Positions 40,878 to 48,733 of a stretch of 64,000 nucleotides of DNA are shown here, one piece after another; the stretch's first letter is position 1; every line of letters begins with the position of its first letter. The stretch spans positions 1-64,000 of the forward strand of contig NZ_RRYE01000002.1 of the NCBI RefSeq assembly GCF_004010105.1, read 5' to 3'. Origin of the DNA: Microbacterium sp. CPCC 204701. Lineage in GTDB: Bacteria; Actinomycetota; Actinomycetes; Actinomycetales; Microbacteriaceae. The notes below the pieces were generated by a model. That model did not search any database. It saw only the letters and a program-made list of their open reading frames with translations, and was not told where the DNA came from. The translations under genes and the position numbers were made by a program.

Positions 40878-41810
40878 ATGAGCGCATCGACACCCGTCGA
40901 CGTTTCCACCGCGGGCCGCAGACAGCGGCCGGGCCAGTGGCTCGCAACGATCGCCGTCGGCCTGTTCGCCGCCGCGATCGTCTGGACTTTCGCGACGAAC
41001 CCCACCGTCGAGTGGCCCGTCATCGTGGGGTACCTCTTCTTCCCGGCAATCCTCGACGGTCTCTGGATCACGATCTATCTCACGATCGGCGCCATGATCA
41101 TCGGCATCGTGCTCGGCGTGCTCCTCGCCGCCGGGCGGATGTCGTCGAACAAGCTGGTCAGCAGCGTCGCCAACACCTACGTCTGGTTCTTCCGCGGCAC
41201 ACCCACGCTCGTGCAGCTGATCTTCTGGTACAACATCGCGATCTTCGTGCCGCGTATCGAGATCGGCCTGCCCGGCATGGAGCCGTTCATCAGCGCGAGC
41301 ACGAACGACGTGATCAGCCCGATCATGGCGGCCCTCCTGGGCCTCGGCCTCAACGAGGCCGCGTACATGGGCGAGGTCGTGCGCGGAGGCCTGCTGTCCG
41401 TGCCGCACGGCCAGGTCGAGGCGGCGCAGTCGCTGGGTATGTCGGGGCGCAAGACCTTCCTGCAGATCGTGCTGCCGCAGGCGATGCGCGGCATCGTGCC
41501 GCCGACCGGCAATCAGATCATCATTATGTTGAAGGGAACGTCGCTCGTCTCGGTGATGGCGGTGACCGACCTCTTCTACACGGCGCAGGGCATCTACGTG
41601 ACGACCGGCAAGGTCATCCCGCTGCTCATCGTCGCCAGCATCTGGTACCTCGTCTGCACCAGCGTCCTGTACTTCCTGCAGGGCCGGCTCGAGCGCCGCT
41701 TCGGCCGCGGTTTCACCCGCCGGGTCGTGAAGCGCACCGGGTCACGTACCCCCAAGGCTGCGGCCGTCGTCGTCGCCACCGAGACCGACATGGAAGGCGC
41801 TGTCCGATGA
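40878..41810 (+). CDS. polar amino-acid-type ABC transporter permease
   Basis: A 310-residue membrane protein of the HisMQ/GlnP group with about five transmembrane segments and the ATPase-contact loop EVVRGGLLSVPHGQVEAAQS. TYVWFFRGTPTLVQL is a hallmark of this permease group. A cytoplasmic, basic C-terminal tail of about 35 residues is longer than usual. Only one permease is encoded, so it probably works as a homodimer with the ATPase that overlaps its stop codon (ATGA). Confidence 0.9.
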   Translation: MSASTPVDVSTAGRRQRPGQWLATIAVGLFAAAIVWTFATNPTVEWPVIVGYLFFPAILDGLWITIYLTIGAMIIGIVLGVLLAAGRMSSNKLVSSVANTYVWFFRGTPTLVQLIFWYNIAIFVPRIEIGLPGMEPFISASTNDVISPIMAALLGLGLNEAAYMGEVVRGGLLSVPHGQVEAAQSLGMSGRKTFLQIVLPQAMRGIVPPTGNQIIIMLKGTSLVSVMAVTDLFYTAQGIYVTTGKVIPLLIVASIWYLVCTSVLYFLQGRLERRFGRGFTRRVVKRTGSRTPKAAAVVVATETDMEGAVR

Positions 41811-42583
41811 CCTCCACCCCCCTCCTCCGCGCCCACGAGGTCAGCAAGCACTTCGGCCACAACCTCGTGCTCGACAAGGTGTCGCTGGATGTGCAGCGCG
41901 GAGAGACCGTCGCTCTCATCGGTCCCTCCGGCGCGGGCAAATCGACGTTCCTGCGCACGCTGAACATGCTCGAGTCCATCGACAGCGGCTCGATCTACCT
42001 CGACGACGAACTCCTCGGATACGAGCAGGTCGGTCACCGCCTCGTGCACCTGCCCGACAAGGCGATCACCCGGCAGCGCGCACGCCTGGGCATGGTCTTC
42101 CAGCAGTTCAATCTCTTCCCCCACATGACCGCTCTCGAGAACGTGGCTCACGCCCCCATCCACGTGCGCGGGATCAAGCCGAAGGCGGCCCGTCAGGCCG
42201 CTGCGGCCCTGCTCGAGCGCGTCGGTCTCGCCGATCGTGCGGGGCACTACCCTTCGGAGCTGTCCGGAGGCCAGCAGCAGCGCGTCGCGATCGCCCGCGC
42301 GCTCGCGAACTCGCCCGAAGTACTGCTCTTCGACGAGCCGACGAGCGCGCTCGATCCCGAGCTCGTCGAAGACGTCCTCGCCGTCATGCGCGAACTCAGC
42401 GCGCAGGGCCAGACGATGATCATCGTCACCCACGAGATGGGCTTCGCCCGCGAGGTGGCCGACCGCGTCGTCTTCATGACCGAGGGCGCCGTGCGCGTCG
42501 TCGGCACCCCCGAAGAGGTCTTCGTCGGCAGCGAGAACCCCCGCCTGCGGACGTTCCTCTCCAGCGTCGGAGCCGCTGCGTGA
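41807..42583 (+). CDS. polar amino-acid-type ABC transporter ATPase
   Basis: The 258-residue protein has a Walker A motif GPSGAGKST, the Q-loop VFQQFNLFPHMTALENV, the ABC signature LSGGQQQRVAIARAL, Walker B LLFDEPTSALDPE and the switch histidine in IIVTHEMGFA. This is the GlnQ/HisP pattern. It powers the importer encoded by the two preceding genes. Start and stop overlap both neighbours by four bases, so its level is tied to the permease and to the RraA-like protein. Confidence 0.93.
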   Translation: MTSTPLLRAHEVSKHFGHNLVLDKVSLDVQRGETVALIGPSGAGKSTFLRTLNMLESIDSGSIYLDDELLGYEQVGHRLVHLPDKAITRQRARLGMVFQQFNLFPHMTALENVAHAPIHVRGIKPKAARQAAAALLERVGLADRAGHYPSELSGGQQQRVAIARALANSPEVLLFDEPTSALDPELVEDVLAVMRELSAQGQTMIIVTHEMGFAREVADRVVFMTEGAVRVVGTPEEVFVGSENPRLRTFLSSVGAAA

Positions 42584-43296
42584 GCGTCGCAGCCGACGTG
42601 CAGGTGCTGCCGGCACCGGCGGTCGACCGTGACCTGCTCGACACCTTGCGCGGGCTCGACCTGCCGACCTTCGGGCACATCGTCGAAGACGGCGTCGCCC
42701 GCGGCATCCATCGCGTCGCCGGCGGCGAAACGCTCACCGTCGGTCGTGTCGTGACGGTCAAGCTCGTCGCGACAGACTCGCGGCTCGTGCACTACATGAC
42801 CAAACTCGTCGAGCCGGGCGACTTCGTCGTCGTCGACAACGGGCACAACACGACGCACGCGAGCATCGGCGGCGGCGTCGCCGGCTCCCTTGCGGCGCGC
42901 GGCGCGGTCGGCGTGGCCGTGGAGGGTACGGTGACCGACGTCGTCGAACTGCGCGGGAGCGGCATGGTCGTCCTCGGTCGCGGACTGGCCCCCTTCACCA
43001 CGCGCACGCAACCTGACAAGCCTGTGCAGGGCGGGATCAACGTTCCGGTGACGATCGGAGGCGCCACCGTCCGGCCCGGGATGATCGCGATGGCAGACGA
43101 GAACGGCGTGCTCTTCGCCGAACCGGCCGTGCTCGAGGGCCTCATCGAGCGGGTCCGACAGATGATGGCGTGGGAGCCTCCCGCCATGGCCCGCGTGCGC
43201 GCGGGCGAGACCACCCTGGCCGAGCTCATCCTCCCCGGCGATGACCTGGCCGCCCTGGACGCGCTCGCGAGCGCGGGAAGGAGCGCCGTCGCATGA
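42580..43296 (+). CDS. RraA-like protein with altered aldolase site
   Basis: The 238-residue protein has the RraA/HMG-aldolase fold (LPTFGHIVEDGVARG; the glycine-rich IGGGVAGSLAARGAVGVAV). In 4-hydroxy-4-methyl-2-oxoglutarate aldolases an Arg-Asp pair in a DGxVRD-type motif binds substrate and metal. Here the segment reads EGTVTDVVELR, so the aspartate remains but the arginine is threonine and the first Asp is Glu. The usual oxo-acid aldolase or oxaloacetate decarboxylase chemistry may therefore be changed. It lies between the ABC ATPase and an HpaI-type aldolase, overlapping both, which argues for a step in degrading the imported compound. Confidence 0.78.
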   Translation: MSVAADVQVLPAPAVDRDLLDTLRGLDLPTFGHIVEDGVARGIHRVAGGETLTVGRVVTVKLVATDSRLVHYMTKLVEPGDFVVVDNGHNTTHASIGGGVAGSLAARGAVGVAVEGTVTDVVELRGSGMVVLGRGLAPFTTRTQPDKPVQGGINVPVTIGGATVRPGMIAMADENGVLFAEPAVLEGLIERVRQMMAWEPPAMARVRAGETTLAELILPGDDLAALDALASAGRSAVA

Positions 43297-44027
43297 CCGC
43301 CCCACGATTCGCTGCCTGGTTCAGCACCCCGAACGTCGCCGGCATCGAGATCGTCGGCCGCGCCGGCTACGACACGGTGATCTTCGACGTCGAGCACGGT
43401 AACTTCGATCTCGCCGACCTGAACCGGATGATTCCGTTCACCAAGTCGCTCGGCATGACCATGCTCGTCAAGGTCGGAGCGCCGGAACGCTCCCCCATCC
43501 AGCAGGCGCTCGACTTCGGAGCGGACGGCGTCATCATCCCGCACATCCTCGACGTCGCCCAGGCGGCCGAGGTCTGCGGCCTGGCCAAGCTGCCGCCGCT
43601 GGGCGACCGGAGCCTCGCGGGCGGGCGCACCATGGACTACATCGGGTTCGACGCCGCGTGGGCGGGCACGCACAATCGCCAGACGCTCTGTCTTCCGATG
43701 ATCGAAGACCCCGCGGCGCTCGACGACGTCGAGGCGATCCTCGCCCTCGACGTGGTCGACGGCGTCTTCGTCGGCCCTGGCGACCTGTTCGCGCGTCGCG
43801 GCGGAGGGGGCTACGTGTTCGACGACTTCAGCGATCGTTCCCTGCGCCGTATCGCCGCGGCGGCGCGCGAGGCGGGCAAGCCCTGGATGATGCCCGCGTG
43901 GAGCGAGGTGGAGCAGCGCCTCGCGATCGAGGAGGGTGCGCACACCATCGGCGTGATGCAGGAGTTCACAGCACTGCGGGTCGCGTACAGCGGCGCGCTC
44001 GAGAAGGCCCGAACGCTGCTGCCGTGA
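43293..44027 (+). CDS. HpcH/HpaI-type class II aldolase
   Basis: A 244-residue TIM-barrel protein of the HpcH/HpaI family. It has the DVEHGNFDLADL segment (early active-site region), FGADGVIIPHILD, the metal-binding glutamate in LPMIEDPAAL and the late VDGVFVGPGDLFARRG. Family members cleave 4-hydroxy-2-oxo acids to pyruvate plus an aldehyde, or run that reaction in reverse. It is the second of two adjacent carbon-carbon-cleavage candidates in this operon. It overlaps the RraA-like gene upstream and the M20 gene downstream. Two further family members are encoded at 51193 and 60493. Confidence 0.85.
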   Translation: MTAPRFAAWFSTPNVAGIEIVGRAGYDTVIFDVEHGNFDLADLNRMIPFTKSLGMTMLVKVGAPERSPIQQALDFGADGVIIPHILDVAQAAEVCGLAKLPPLGDRSLAGGRTMDYIGFDAAWAGTHNRQTLCLPMIEDPAALDDVEAILALDVVDGVFVGPGDLFARRGGGGYVFDDFSDRSLRRIAAAAREAGKPWMMPAWSEVEQRLAIEEGAHTIGVMQEFTALRVAYSGALEKARTLLP

Positions 44028-45346
44028 GTGCGCCCGTTCCCTTCCCGCCCGCGGACACTGCGCTGAGCGATGTCGTGCGCATCGCGCGCGATCTCATCCG
44101 CATCGACACGTCGAACTACGGCTCCGGCCGTTTCGAGCCCGAGTCGGTCGCCGCCGACTATGTGGAAGCCGTCCTGGCCGGACTCGGGATCGACGCGACG
44201 CGCTACGAGCGCACACCTGGGCGCACCAACCTCGTCGCTCGTTGGCGCGGCGCCGATCCCTCGCTGCCCGCGCTCATGCTGCACGCGCACCTCGACGTCG
44301 TGCCCGCCGATCCGGCCGCGTGGACCTATCCGCCGTTCGCCGGAGTGATCGTCGACGGGATGCTGTGGGGCCGTGGTGCCGTTGACATGAAGAACTACGC
44401 GGCGATGATCCTCGCCGCCGTCTCACGCCTGGTGGCTGAAGGGTTCAAGCCGCGAAGCGACATCGTGCTGGCGTTCTTCGCCGACGAAGAGGGCGGCACG
44501 GAGGACGGGTCGGACTGGCTGGTCGACGCACACCCCGAGGCGCTCGCCGGGGTGGACACCGCGATCGGGGAGGGTGGCGGATACAGCGTCAACGTCTTTG
44601 GGCAGCGCGCGTACCTGATGAACACGGGCGAGAAGGGCGTGCTGTGGCTCGAGCTCTCGGCCCGGGGCCAGTCCGGTCACGGGTCTCTCCCCGCGGTCGA
44701 CAACCCGATCCTCACCCTTGCCCGTGCTGTCAGCCGGATCGGTGAGATCGAGTGGCCGCTCGTGATGACCGACACCACGGCGACCCTGCTCGCGCGTCTT
44801 CGCGAACTCGCCGGCGCTGATCCCGAGGTCACGCCCGAGCAGCTGGCGTTGGTCGTCGGACCCAGCGCTTCCCGCATCCGGGCCGGCCTGCGCAACGTCT
44901 CGAACGTGACGATCGTGGCGGGCGGCTATAAGGAGAACGTCGTGCCCGAGACGGCGACGGCGACGGTCGATCTGCGTTTCATCCCGGGGTGCGCGGCCGA
45001 GGCGATCGCTCACGTTCGCGAGGTGGTCGGCGACGACGTCGAGGTGCGCACGCTCATCGAGTTGCCCGCGTTCGAGGCGCCTTTCGCCGGTCGCGTGATC
45101 AATCAGTTGCAGCAGATCATCGCCGAGGTCGACCCCGGCGCGATCATCCTGCCGCACCTCATCCCCGGCGGGACCGACGCGAAGCCACTGCGCCGCATCG
45201 GGATTGACGGATATGGCTTCATCCCCTTGCTGCTGCCGGACGACTTCGCGTTTCCGAGGATGTTCCACGGAGTCGACGAACGGGTGCCGCTCGAGGCGCT
45301 CGACTTCGGCGAGGAAGTGCTTCGCCGTCTGCTGCAGCGCAGTTAA
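44024..45346 (+). CDS. M20-family metallo-amidohydrolase (ArgE/DapE type)
   Basis: The 440-residue enzyme carries the complete M20 metal set: LHAHLDVVPAD, WGRGAVDMKN, FADEEGG and the late HLIPGGTDAK. The dimerisation domain is in the middle (GQSGHGSLPAVDNP). Family members remove acyl groups from amino acids or cleave dipeptides. It starts at a GTG overlapping the aldolase stop and ends the operon; a terminator hairpin includes its stop codon. In context it may release the amino acid or amine from the imported compound before aldolase cleavage (inference). Confidence 0.88.
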   Translation: MSAPVPFPPADTALSDVVRIARDLIRIDTSNYGSGRFEPESVAADYVEAVLAGLGIDATRYERTPGRTNLVARWRGADPSLPALMLHAHLDVVPADPAAWTYPPFAGVIVDGMLWGRGAVDMKNYAAMILAAVSRLVAEGFKPRSDIVLAFFADEEGGTEDGSDWLVDAHPEALAGVDTAIGEGGGYSVNVFGQRAYLMNTGEKGVLWLELSARGQSGHGSLPAVDNPILTLARAVSRIGEIEWPLVMTDTTATLLARLRELAGADPEVTPEQLALVVGPSASRIRAGLRNVSNVTIVAGGYKENVVPETATATVDLRFIPGCAAEAIAHVREVVGDDVEVRTLIELPAFEAPFAGRVINQLQQIIAEVDPGAIILPHLIPGGTDAKPLRRIGIDGYGFIPLLLPDDFAFPRMFHGVDERVPLEALDFGEEVLRRLLQRS

Positions 45347-45369
45347 ACGGGCTCTCAGACCGGCCCGTT
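45346..45369 (+). terminator. terminator of the ABC transporter operon
   Basis: Seven-base arms AACGGGC and GCCCGTT flank a ten-base loop. The hairpin begins within the TAA stop codon of the M20 gene and is followed by ATTC. Confidence 0.6.
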
Positions 45370-45652
45370 ATTCGCGCTCACGCACCCGCAGCAGCGCGCG
45401 CGGTGCAAATTCTCGAGCCGGGTAGGGAGATGCTCGTGCGCACGTCGCCCGCGCCTTCTGGCGGTCACATCGTAAACATCCGGGACCGCGGGCCGAACAA
45501 GAGCGTGATTCCCACCGTAGGTACCAGCGTGTCACATCTATTTTCACCAACGAGCCGCGTGATCCGCGAATTCTGCACATCGACGAGCGCTTACCTCAGG
45601 CTTTGTGACCAAGATCTGAGCATAAGATCTTGCTCAAATCCTGCCCGAAACG

Positions 45653-45686
45653 CAGATCAGCGCCCGCAAAAGCGGGCGCCGATCTG
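45653..45686 (-). terminator. strong hairpin downstream of the tRNA-like end
   Basis: CAGATC and GCGCCCGC pair with GCGGGCGC and GATCTG around the loop AAAA, with a single A-C mismatch between the two stem parts. On the minus strand it begins eight bases after the CCA end of the tRNA remnant, as expected for a tRNA gene's own terminator. Confidence 0.65.
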
Positions 45687-45693
45687 GGAAAAA

Positions 45694-45720
45694 TGGCGGT
45701 GACGGTGGGATTTGAACCCA
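45694..45720 (-). repeat. serine-tRNA 3' end fragment, attachment-site-like
   Basis: On the minus strand this reads GGGTTCAAATCCCACC followed by GTCACCGCCA, that is a T-loop, T-stem half, acceptor strand and CCA end as in actinobacterial serine tRNAs beginning GGTGACG. The sequence on its 5' side has no anticodon or D-arm, and even the other half of the T-stem is altered. Such truncated ends are left where an element integrated into a tRNA gene. A terminator-like hairpin follows. Confidence 0.6.
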
Positions 45721-46004
45721 AAGAGATTCGATCCGTATAGACCCGTTCGGGTCGTCGAGCCACGGAATTCCGCAGGTTTGGCCACATCCGAGTCGCTCGC
45801 GATCCTTCTCGTTCGGGCCCGATCCGTCTCGAACGTGGGCACGCCGTGGGCGCGGCGTCTGCAGAGATGTTGTGCAAGTGACGGAGGCCTATGACAGCGG
45901 GGCTGCTGCTTCTTCATGAAGCGTTCGTCGGAGGGTTGGCCGCCGAGAGCGCCGTGGGGTCGATCGTAGTTCCTCGGTCATATCCACCCCCGGGGCCGAT
46001 TCAT

Positions 46005-46376
46005 TCAGAACCCGGCTTCCTCGACCGCGCCAGCCAGGCACGTCGACCCAACGCGAGTAGCCCTGGAGTACGCCCAGTCCTCGATCACCGTCAGCGCAGC
46101 AACGTTCACACGGTGTCGAAAGCCGCTGCGGCTCCGCTCGGCGCTGAGGATCCCCGCGCCGCGGCGGACTGCGAGGTGTCGAGACGCGGAGAAGCGTGAC
46201 AAGTGCGTCGCTCCTGCGATCTCCGAGATGAACGAACCGGAGCCACTGGCGGCAAGCTGAAGAACGGCGTCGACTATCGCCCTGCCCTCGCTGTTCGCAT
46301 GCGCTGAGAAGATTCGCGTCGTCTGGGCCGTTTCCCCGAGCGAGTAAGTGACGGCGGCGTCGGAACGATCAGTCAT
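46005..46376 (-). CDS. ArsR-type winged-helix regulator
   Basis: This 123-residue protein has a winged-helix core (IVDAVLQLAASGSGSFISEI, then HLSRFSASRHLAVRRGAGIL, and a wing ending RHRVNVAALTVIEDW). The pattern is that of ArsR-like regulators that read SEIA..TGLSRFSASRHLAVLRDAGL. No metal-binding cysteine motif is seen, so it probably senses an organic effector. The ATG at 46376 overlaps the stop of the MaoC gene by eight bases; a start at 46406 is possible but would overlap more. It closes the long minus-strand operon and may regulate it. Confidence 0.72.
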   Translation of the reverse strand: MTDRSDAAVTYSLGETAQTTRIFSAHANSEGRAIVDAVLQLAASGSGSFISEIAGATHLSRFSASRHLAVRRGAGILSAERSRSGFRHRVNVAALTVIEDWAYSRATRVGSTCLAGAVEEAGF

Positions 46377-46857
46377 CGTCGCCACGGATCCGTGAGCGAA
46401 CTGCATCGCTTTCCGAAACGGGATGAGCCTCAGCTCGTGGTGACAGCTTCGAGATGTGTCTCGCGACGGCGACCACCTCGTCGCGCTGATTAGTCACCCG
46501 AACGTCGGCCACCGCTCTGTGATCGTCCTCGTCGATCTCCACGACCTCGTAGGAGATGCTGAGGTCGTCGCCCGGCCGAGCAGCACGGACGAACCGCACA
46601 CGGTCGTATCCATACGAGACGATGATGAGGTCGGCGAGCGCGATCTCACCGGAGTTCCTTTCAAGCAGCTGATGCGCTGCACCGGTCATGAACGCGACCA
46701 TTAACGCGCCATGCGCGATAGTGCCGCCGTACGGGGTGGTCCTCATGTACTCGGGATCGACGTGGTTGCGGTTCGTGTCACCGCTCAGGTCCGCGAACCC
46801 GTCGATGTCGACCTGCTCCAGGCGGCGCCGGTACGTCGTCCTCATCCCGACCTTCAT
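46369..46857 (-). CDS. MaoC-type (R)-enoyl-CoA hydratase
   Basis: The 162-residue hot-dog-fold protein has the hydratase motif FADLSGDTNRNHVDPEY followed by GGTIAHGAL, in which the Asp and His (D..N..H) act in water addition to enoyl-CoA. It ends with a longer hydrophilic tail than the minimal family member. It overlaps the enoyl-CoA hydratase gene upstream (ATGA) and the ArsR-type gene downstream. The presence of both a crotonase and a MaoC hydratase suggests hydration of two different enoyl-CoA intermediates, or of opposite stereochemistry. Confidence 0.87.
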   Translation of the reverse strand: MKVGMRTTYRRRLEQVDIDGFADLSGDTNRNHVDPEYMRTTPYGGTIAHGALMVAFMTGAAHQLLERNSGEIALADLIIVSYGYDRVRFVRAARPGDDLSISYEVVEIDEDDHRAVADVRVTNQRDEVVAVARHISKLSPRAEAHPVSESDAVRSRIRGDDD

Positions 46858-47609
46858 CGCACTCCTTCCCTCGAGAGCGTCCGCGACCGGAGCATCCCGT
46901 CGATCACACCGTCGAGCACGATCCGGCTCGCGTCCCCGTTTCCGAACACACGGCGGGCCATCGCCCGTTTGATCACCGCGATGTGGGGCCCCCGCGGGCG
47001 CGCAGCGGCGCGCTGGGCGGCGACGTCCAACGCCGTGGCCCGGTCGGGATGCACGGCCGTCACGAGGCCGAGTCCCACGGCTCGCTCGGCGTCGACGATC
47101 CGCCCGGTCGCGAGCACCTCGATCGCCGCGTCGGTTCCGGCGAGGCCGGGAACGCGCTCCACGGCACCCCAGCCGGGAAGGTGACCGAGCGTCACCTCCG
47201 GCAGTCCCACCCGCGACCCGGCCACCGCGTGCCGTTCGTCGCAGGCGAGCGCCAGCTCGAGGCCTCCCCCGACGGCCACGCCCTCGATGACTGCAGCGGT
47301 CGGGATCCCCAGCTCGGACAGGGCGCGGAAGAGGTCGGCGCCGCGAGCGACGAACGACCGGAGCCGGTCGGGGCTCGCGGCATCCATCTCCTTGAGATCT
47401 GCACCGGCGGAGAACACGCCGCCGTCGCCCGAGAGCACGAGGGCGCGCGCCTCGGCACCCTCGAGCCAGCCGAGCAGCGATTCGAGGTCGTCGAGCGTCG
47501 CCGAGCGGATCGCGTTGCGGGCGGCCGGGCGCACGAGCTTCGCGTGCACGATGCCGTCGTTCAGCTCGACGGCGAAGTCGGTGAGCCCTTCGGGCGCTGC
47601 GGCGGTCAC
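46854..47609 (-). CDS. enoyl-CoA hydratase/isomerase (crotonase family)
   Basis: The 251-residue crotonase has the oxyanion-hole segment FSAGADLKEMDA and both acidic residues expected of a true hydratase (the Glu in VGGGLELALACD and the Glu in GLPEVTLGHLPGWG). It should hydrate a trans-2-enoyl-CoA in the cytoplasm. The start is a GTG overlapping the stop of the CoA-transferase gene, and its stop overlaps the MaoC start. With the acyl-CoA dehydrogenases at 61341-63514 it forms the core of a beta-oxidation-like sequence. Confidence 0.88.
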   Translation of the reverse strand: MTAAAPEGLTDFAVELNDGIVHAKLVRPAARNAIRSATLDDLESLLGWLEGAEARALVLSGDGGVFSAGADLKEMDAASPDRLRSFVARGADLFRALSELGIPTAAVIEGVAVGGGLELALACDERHAVAGSRVGLPEVTLGHLPGWGAVERVPGLAGTDAAIEVLATGRIVDAERAVGLGLVTAVHPDRATALDVAAQRAAARPRGPHIAVIKRAMARRVFGNGDASRIVLDGVIDGMLRSRTLSREGVR

Positions 47610-48733
47610 GGACGATCCGCCCCCAGGGCCGGCGCGCCTGCGGACGCGCGGTACGGGGTGCGGCTCATGCGAATGGCGTTGCCGATCGTGGGCACCGGAC
47701 GCCCGCCCGACGTCACCTCGATCGCCATGCCGTTCTCACGAAACTGCGGGTGGGCGAGGAGGCCGTCGTAGTCGAGGACCGGGGCGACCAGGACGTCGCG
47801 CTCGACGAGCCTGTCGACCAGCGTTTGCGTCGGGAACCTCCGGCACGCCGCGTCCAGCTCGCTGAGCAGCTCCGCATTCCCGCGACCGCTCACCTCGAGC
47901 TCGCGCAGCCGGGCCATGTCGTCGGCATCCAGTTCGAGCGCCTCGCCGATCGCCGACAGCGGATCGGGGCGGAAGAACCCGGCGATGGTGACGAAGCCGT
48001 CGCTGGTCTGGAACACTCCGACGAGGAAGTCCTTCAGCGTGTTCGCGACCCGTCCGCGTCGGCGGTACAGCGTCAGCTCCTGCAACTGCATGGCCACCAT
48101 CGCGTCGAAAAGATTGACGGTGACGAGCTGCCCCTGCCCCGAGCGCGCTCGCTCGACGATCGCGAGCAGGGCCCCCTGCGCGAGGATCATCCCCGCGGTG
48201 TAGTCGGCGATCGCGATGGGGTAGAGCCGTGGCCGCCCGTCGTCGCCCATGTTGAGGTGCGCTGCCCCCGACAGCGACTGCGCGAGGAAGTCCTGGCCCT
48301 TGCGGTCCGCCCACGGCCCCGTCTGCCCGAAGCCCGATCCCGAGACGTAGATGAGGGATGGATGCTCCTGCGACAACTGCTCGTACCCCAGGCCGAGCCG
48401 TTCCATGGCCCCGGGGCGCGCGTTGTGCACCACCAGGTCGGCACTCCTTATTAGTTCGCGCACGGTCGCGTTGCCCGCAGGGTCCTTGAGGTCGAGGACG
48501 ATCGAGGACTTGTTGCGGTTGAGGCTCTGGTAGTACGACGAGTCGTCGATCGAGTCGGCATCGGGATCGAGGTGCCGGGAATGATCGCCGCGTGGCGCCT
48601 CGATCTTGATGACCTCGGCGCCGAAGTCGGCGAGCACCTGCGTGCCGCACGGACCGAACTCGACTTGTGTGAAGTCGATCACACGGATGCCGTCGAGGGG
48701 GAGTCCGTTCCCCATCGGATGATCGGCTGTCAT
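47606..48733 (-). CDS. class III (CaiB/BaiF) CoA transferase
   Basis: The 375-residue protein has the family III CoA-transferase opening GIRVIDFTQVEFGPCGTQVL, FGAEVIKIEAP, LNRNKSSIVLDLK and the catalytic aspartate in RKGQDFLAQSLSG (D148). SGSGFGQTGPW lies before it. Such enzymes move CoA between an acyl-CoA and a free acid, so it is an alternative to the acyl-CoA ligase encoded immediately upstream for activating the acid substrate. The ATG has GGGAG upstream and overlaps the ligase stop. Decarboxylating or racemising relatives exist; substrate unknown. Confidence 0.9.
   Translation of the reverse strand: MTADHPMGNGLPLDGIRVIDFTQVEFGPCGTQVLADFGAEVIKIEAPRGDHSRHLDPDADSIDDSSYYQSLNRNKSSIVLDLKDPAGNATVRELIRSADLVVHNARPGAMERLGLGYEQLSQEHPSLIYVSGSGFGQTGPWADRKGQDFLAQSLSGAAHLNMGDDGRPRLYPIAIADYTAGMILAQGALLAIVERARSGQGQLVTVNLFDAMVAMQLQELTLYRRRGRVANTLKDFLVGVFQTSDGFVTIAGFFRPDPLSAIGEALELDADDMARLRELEVSGRGNAELLSELDAACRRFPTQTLVDRLVERDVLVAPVLDYDGLLAHPQFRENGMAIEVTSGGRPVPTIGNAIRMSRTPYRASAGAPALGADRP

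Larger units (their letters stand above)
45370..46004. other. gene-poor region with tRNA remnant and hairpins
   Basis: No protein gene can be supported. The region is less GC-rich than its surroundings. It contains two overlapping inverted repeats at 45611-45636 (AAGATCT/AGATCTT and TGAGCA/TGCTCA), a strong hairpin at 45653-45686 and a serine-tRNA 3' end at 45694-45720. A GACCCG/CGGGTC palindrome lies at 45740-45753. It separates the plus-strand ABC operon from the end of the long minus-strand operon. Confidence 0.55.

Noticed and set aside
38825-43296. Protocatechuate 4,5-cleavage pathway (LigI, LigJ, LigK-like set) from the amidohydrolases and RraA-like protein
   Set aside because: The amidohydrolases look closer to lactonase and FluG-type relatives, the RraA-like protein lacks the aldolase arginine, and no LigAB or LigC gene is present.
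45891-46199. Short open frame at the right end of the gene-poor region
   Set aside because: No ribosome site, no recognisable domain, and it overlaps the ArsR-type gene on the other strand.
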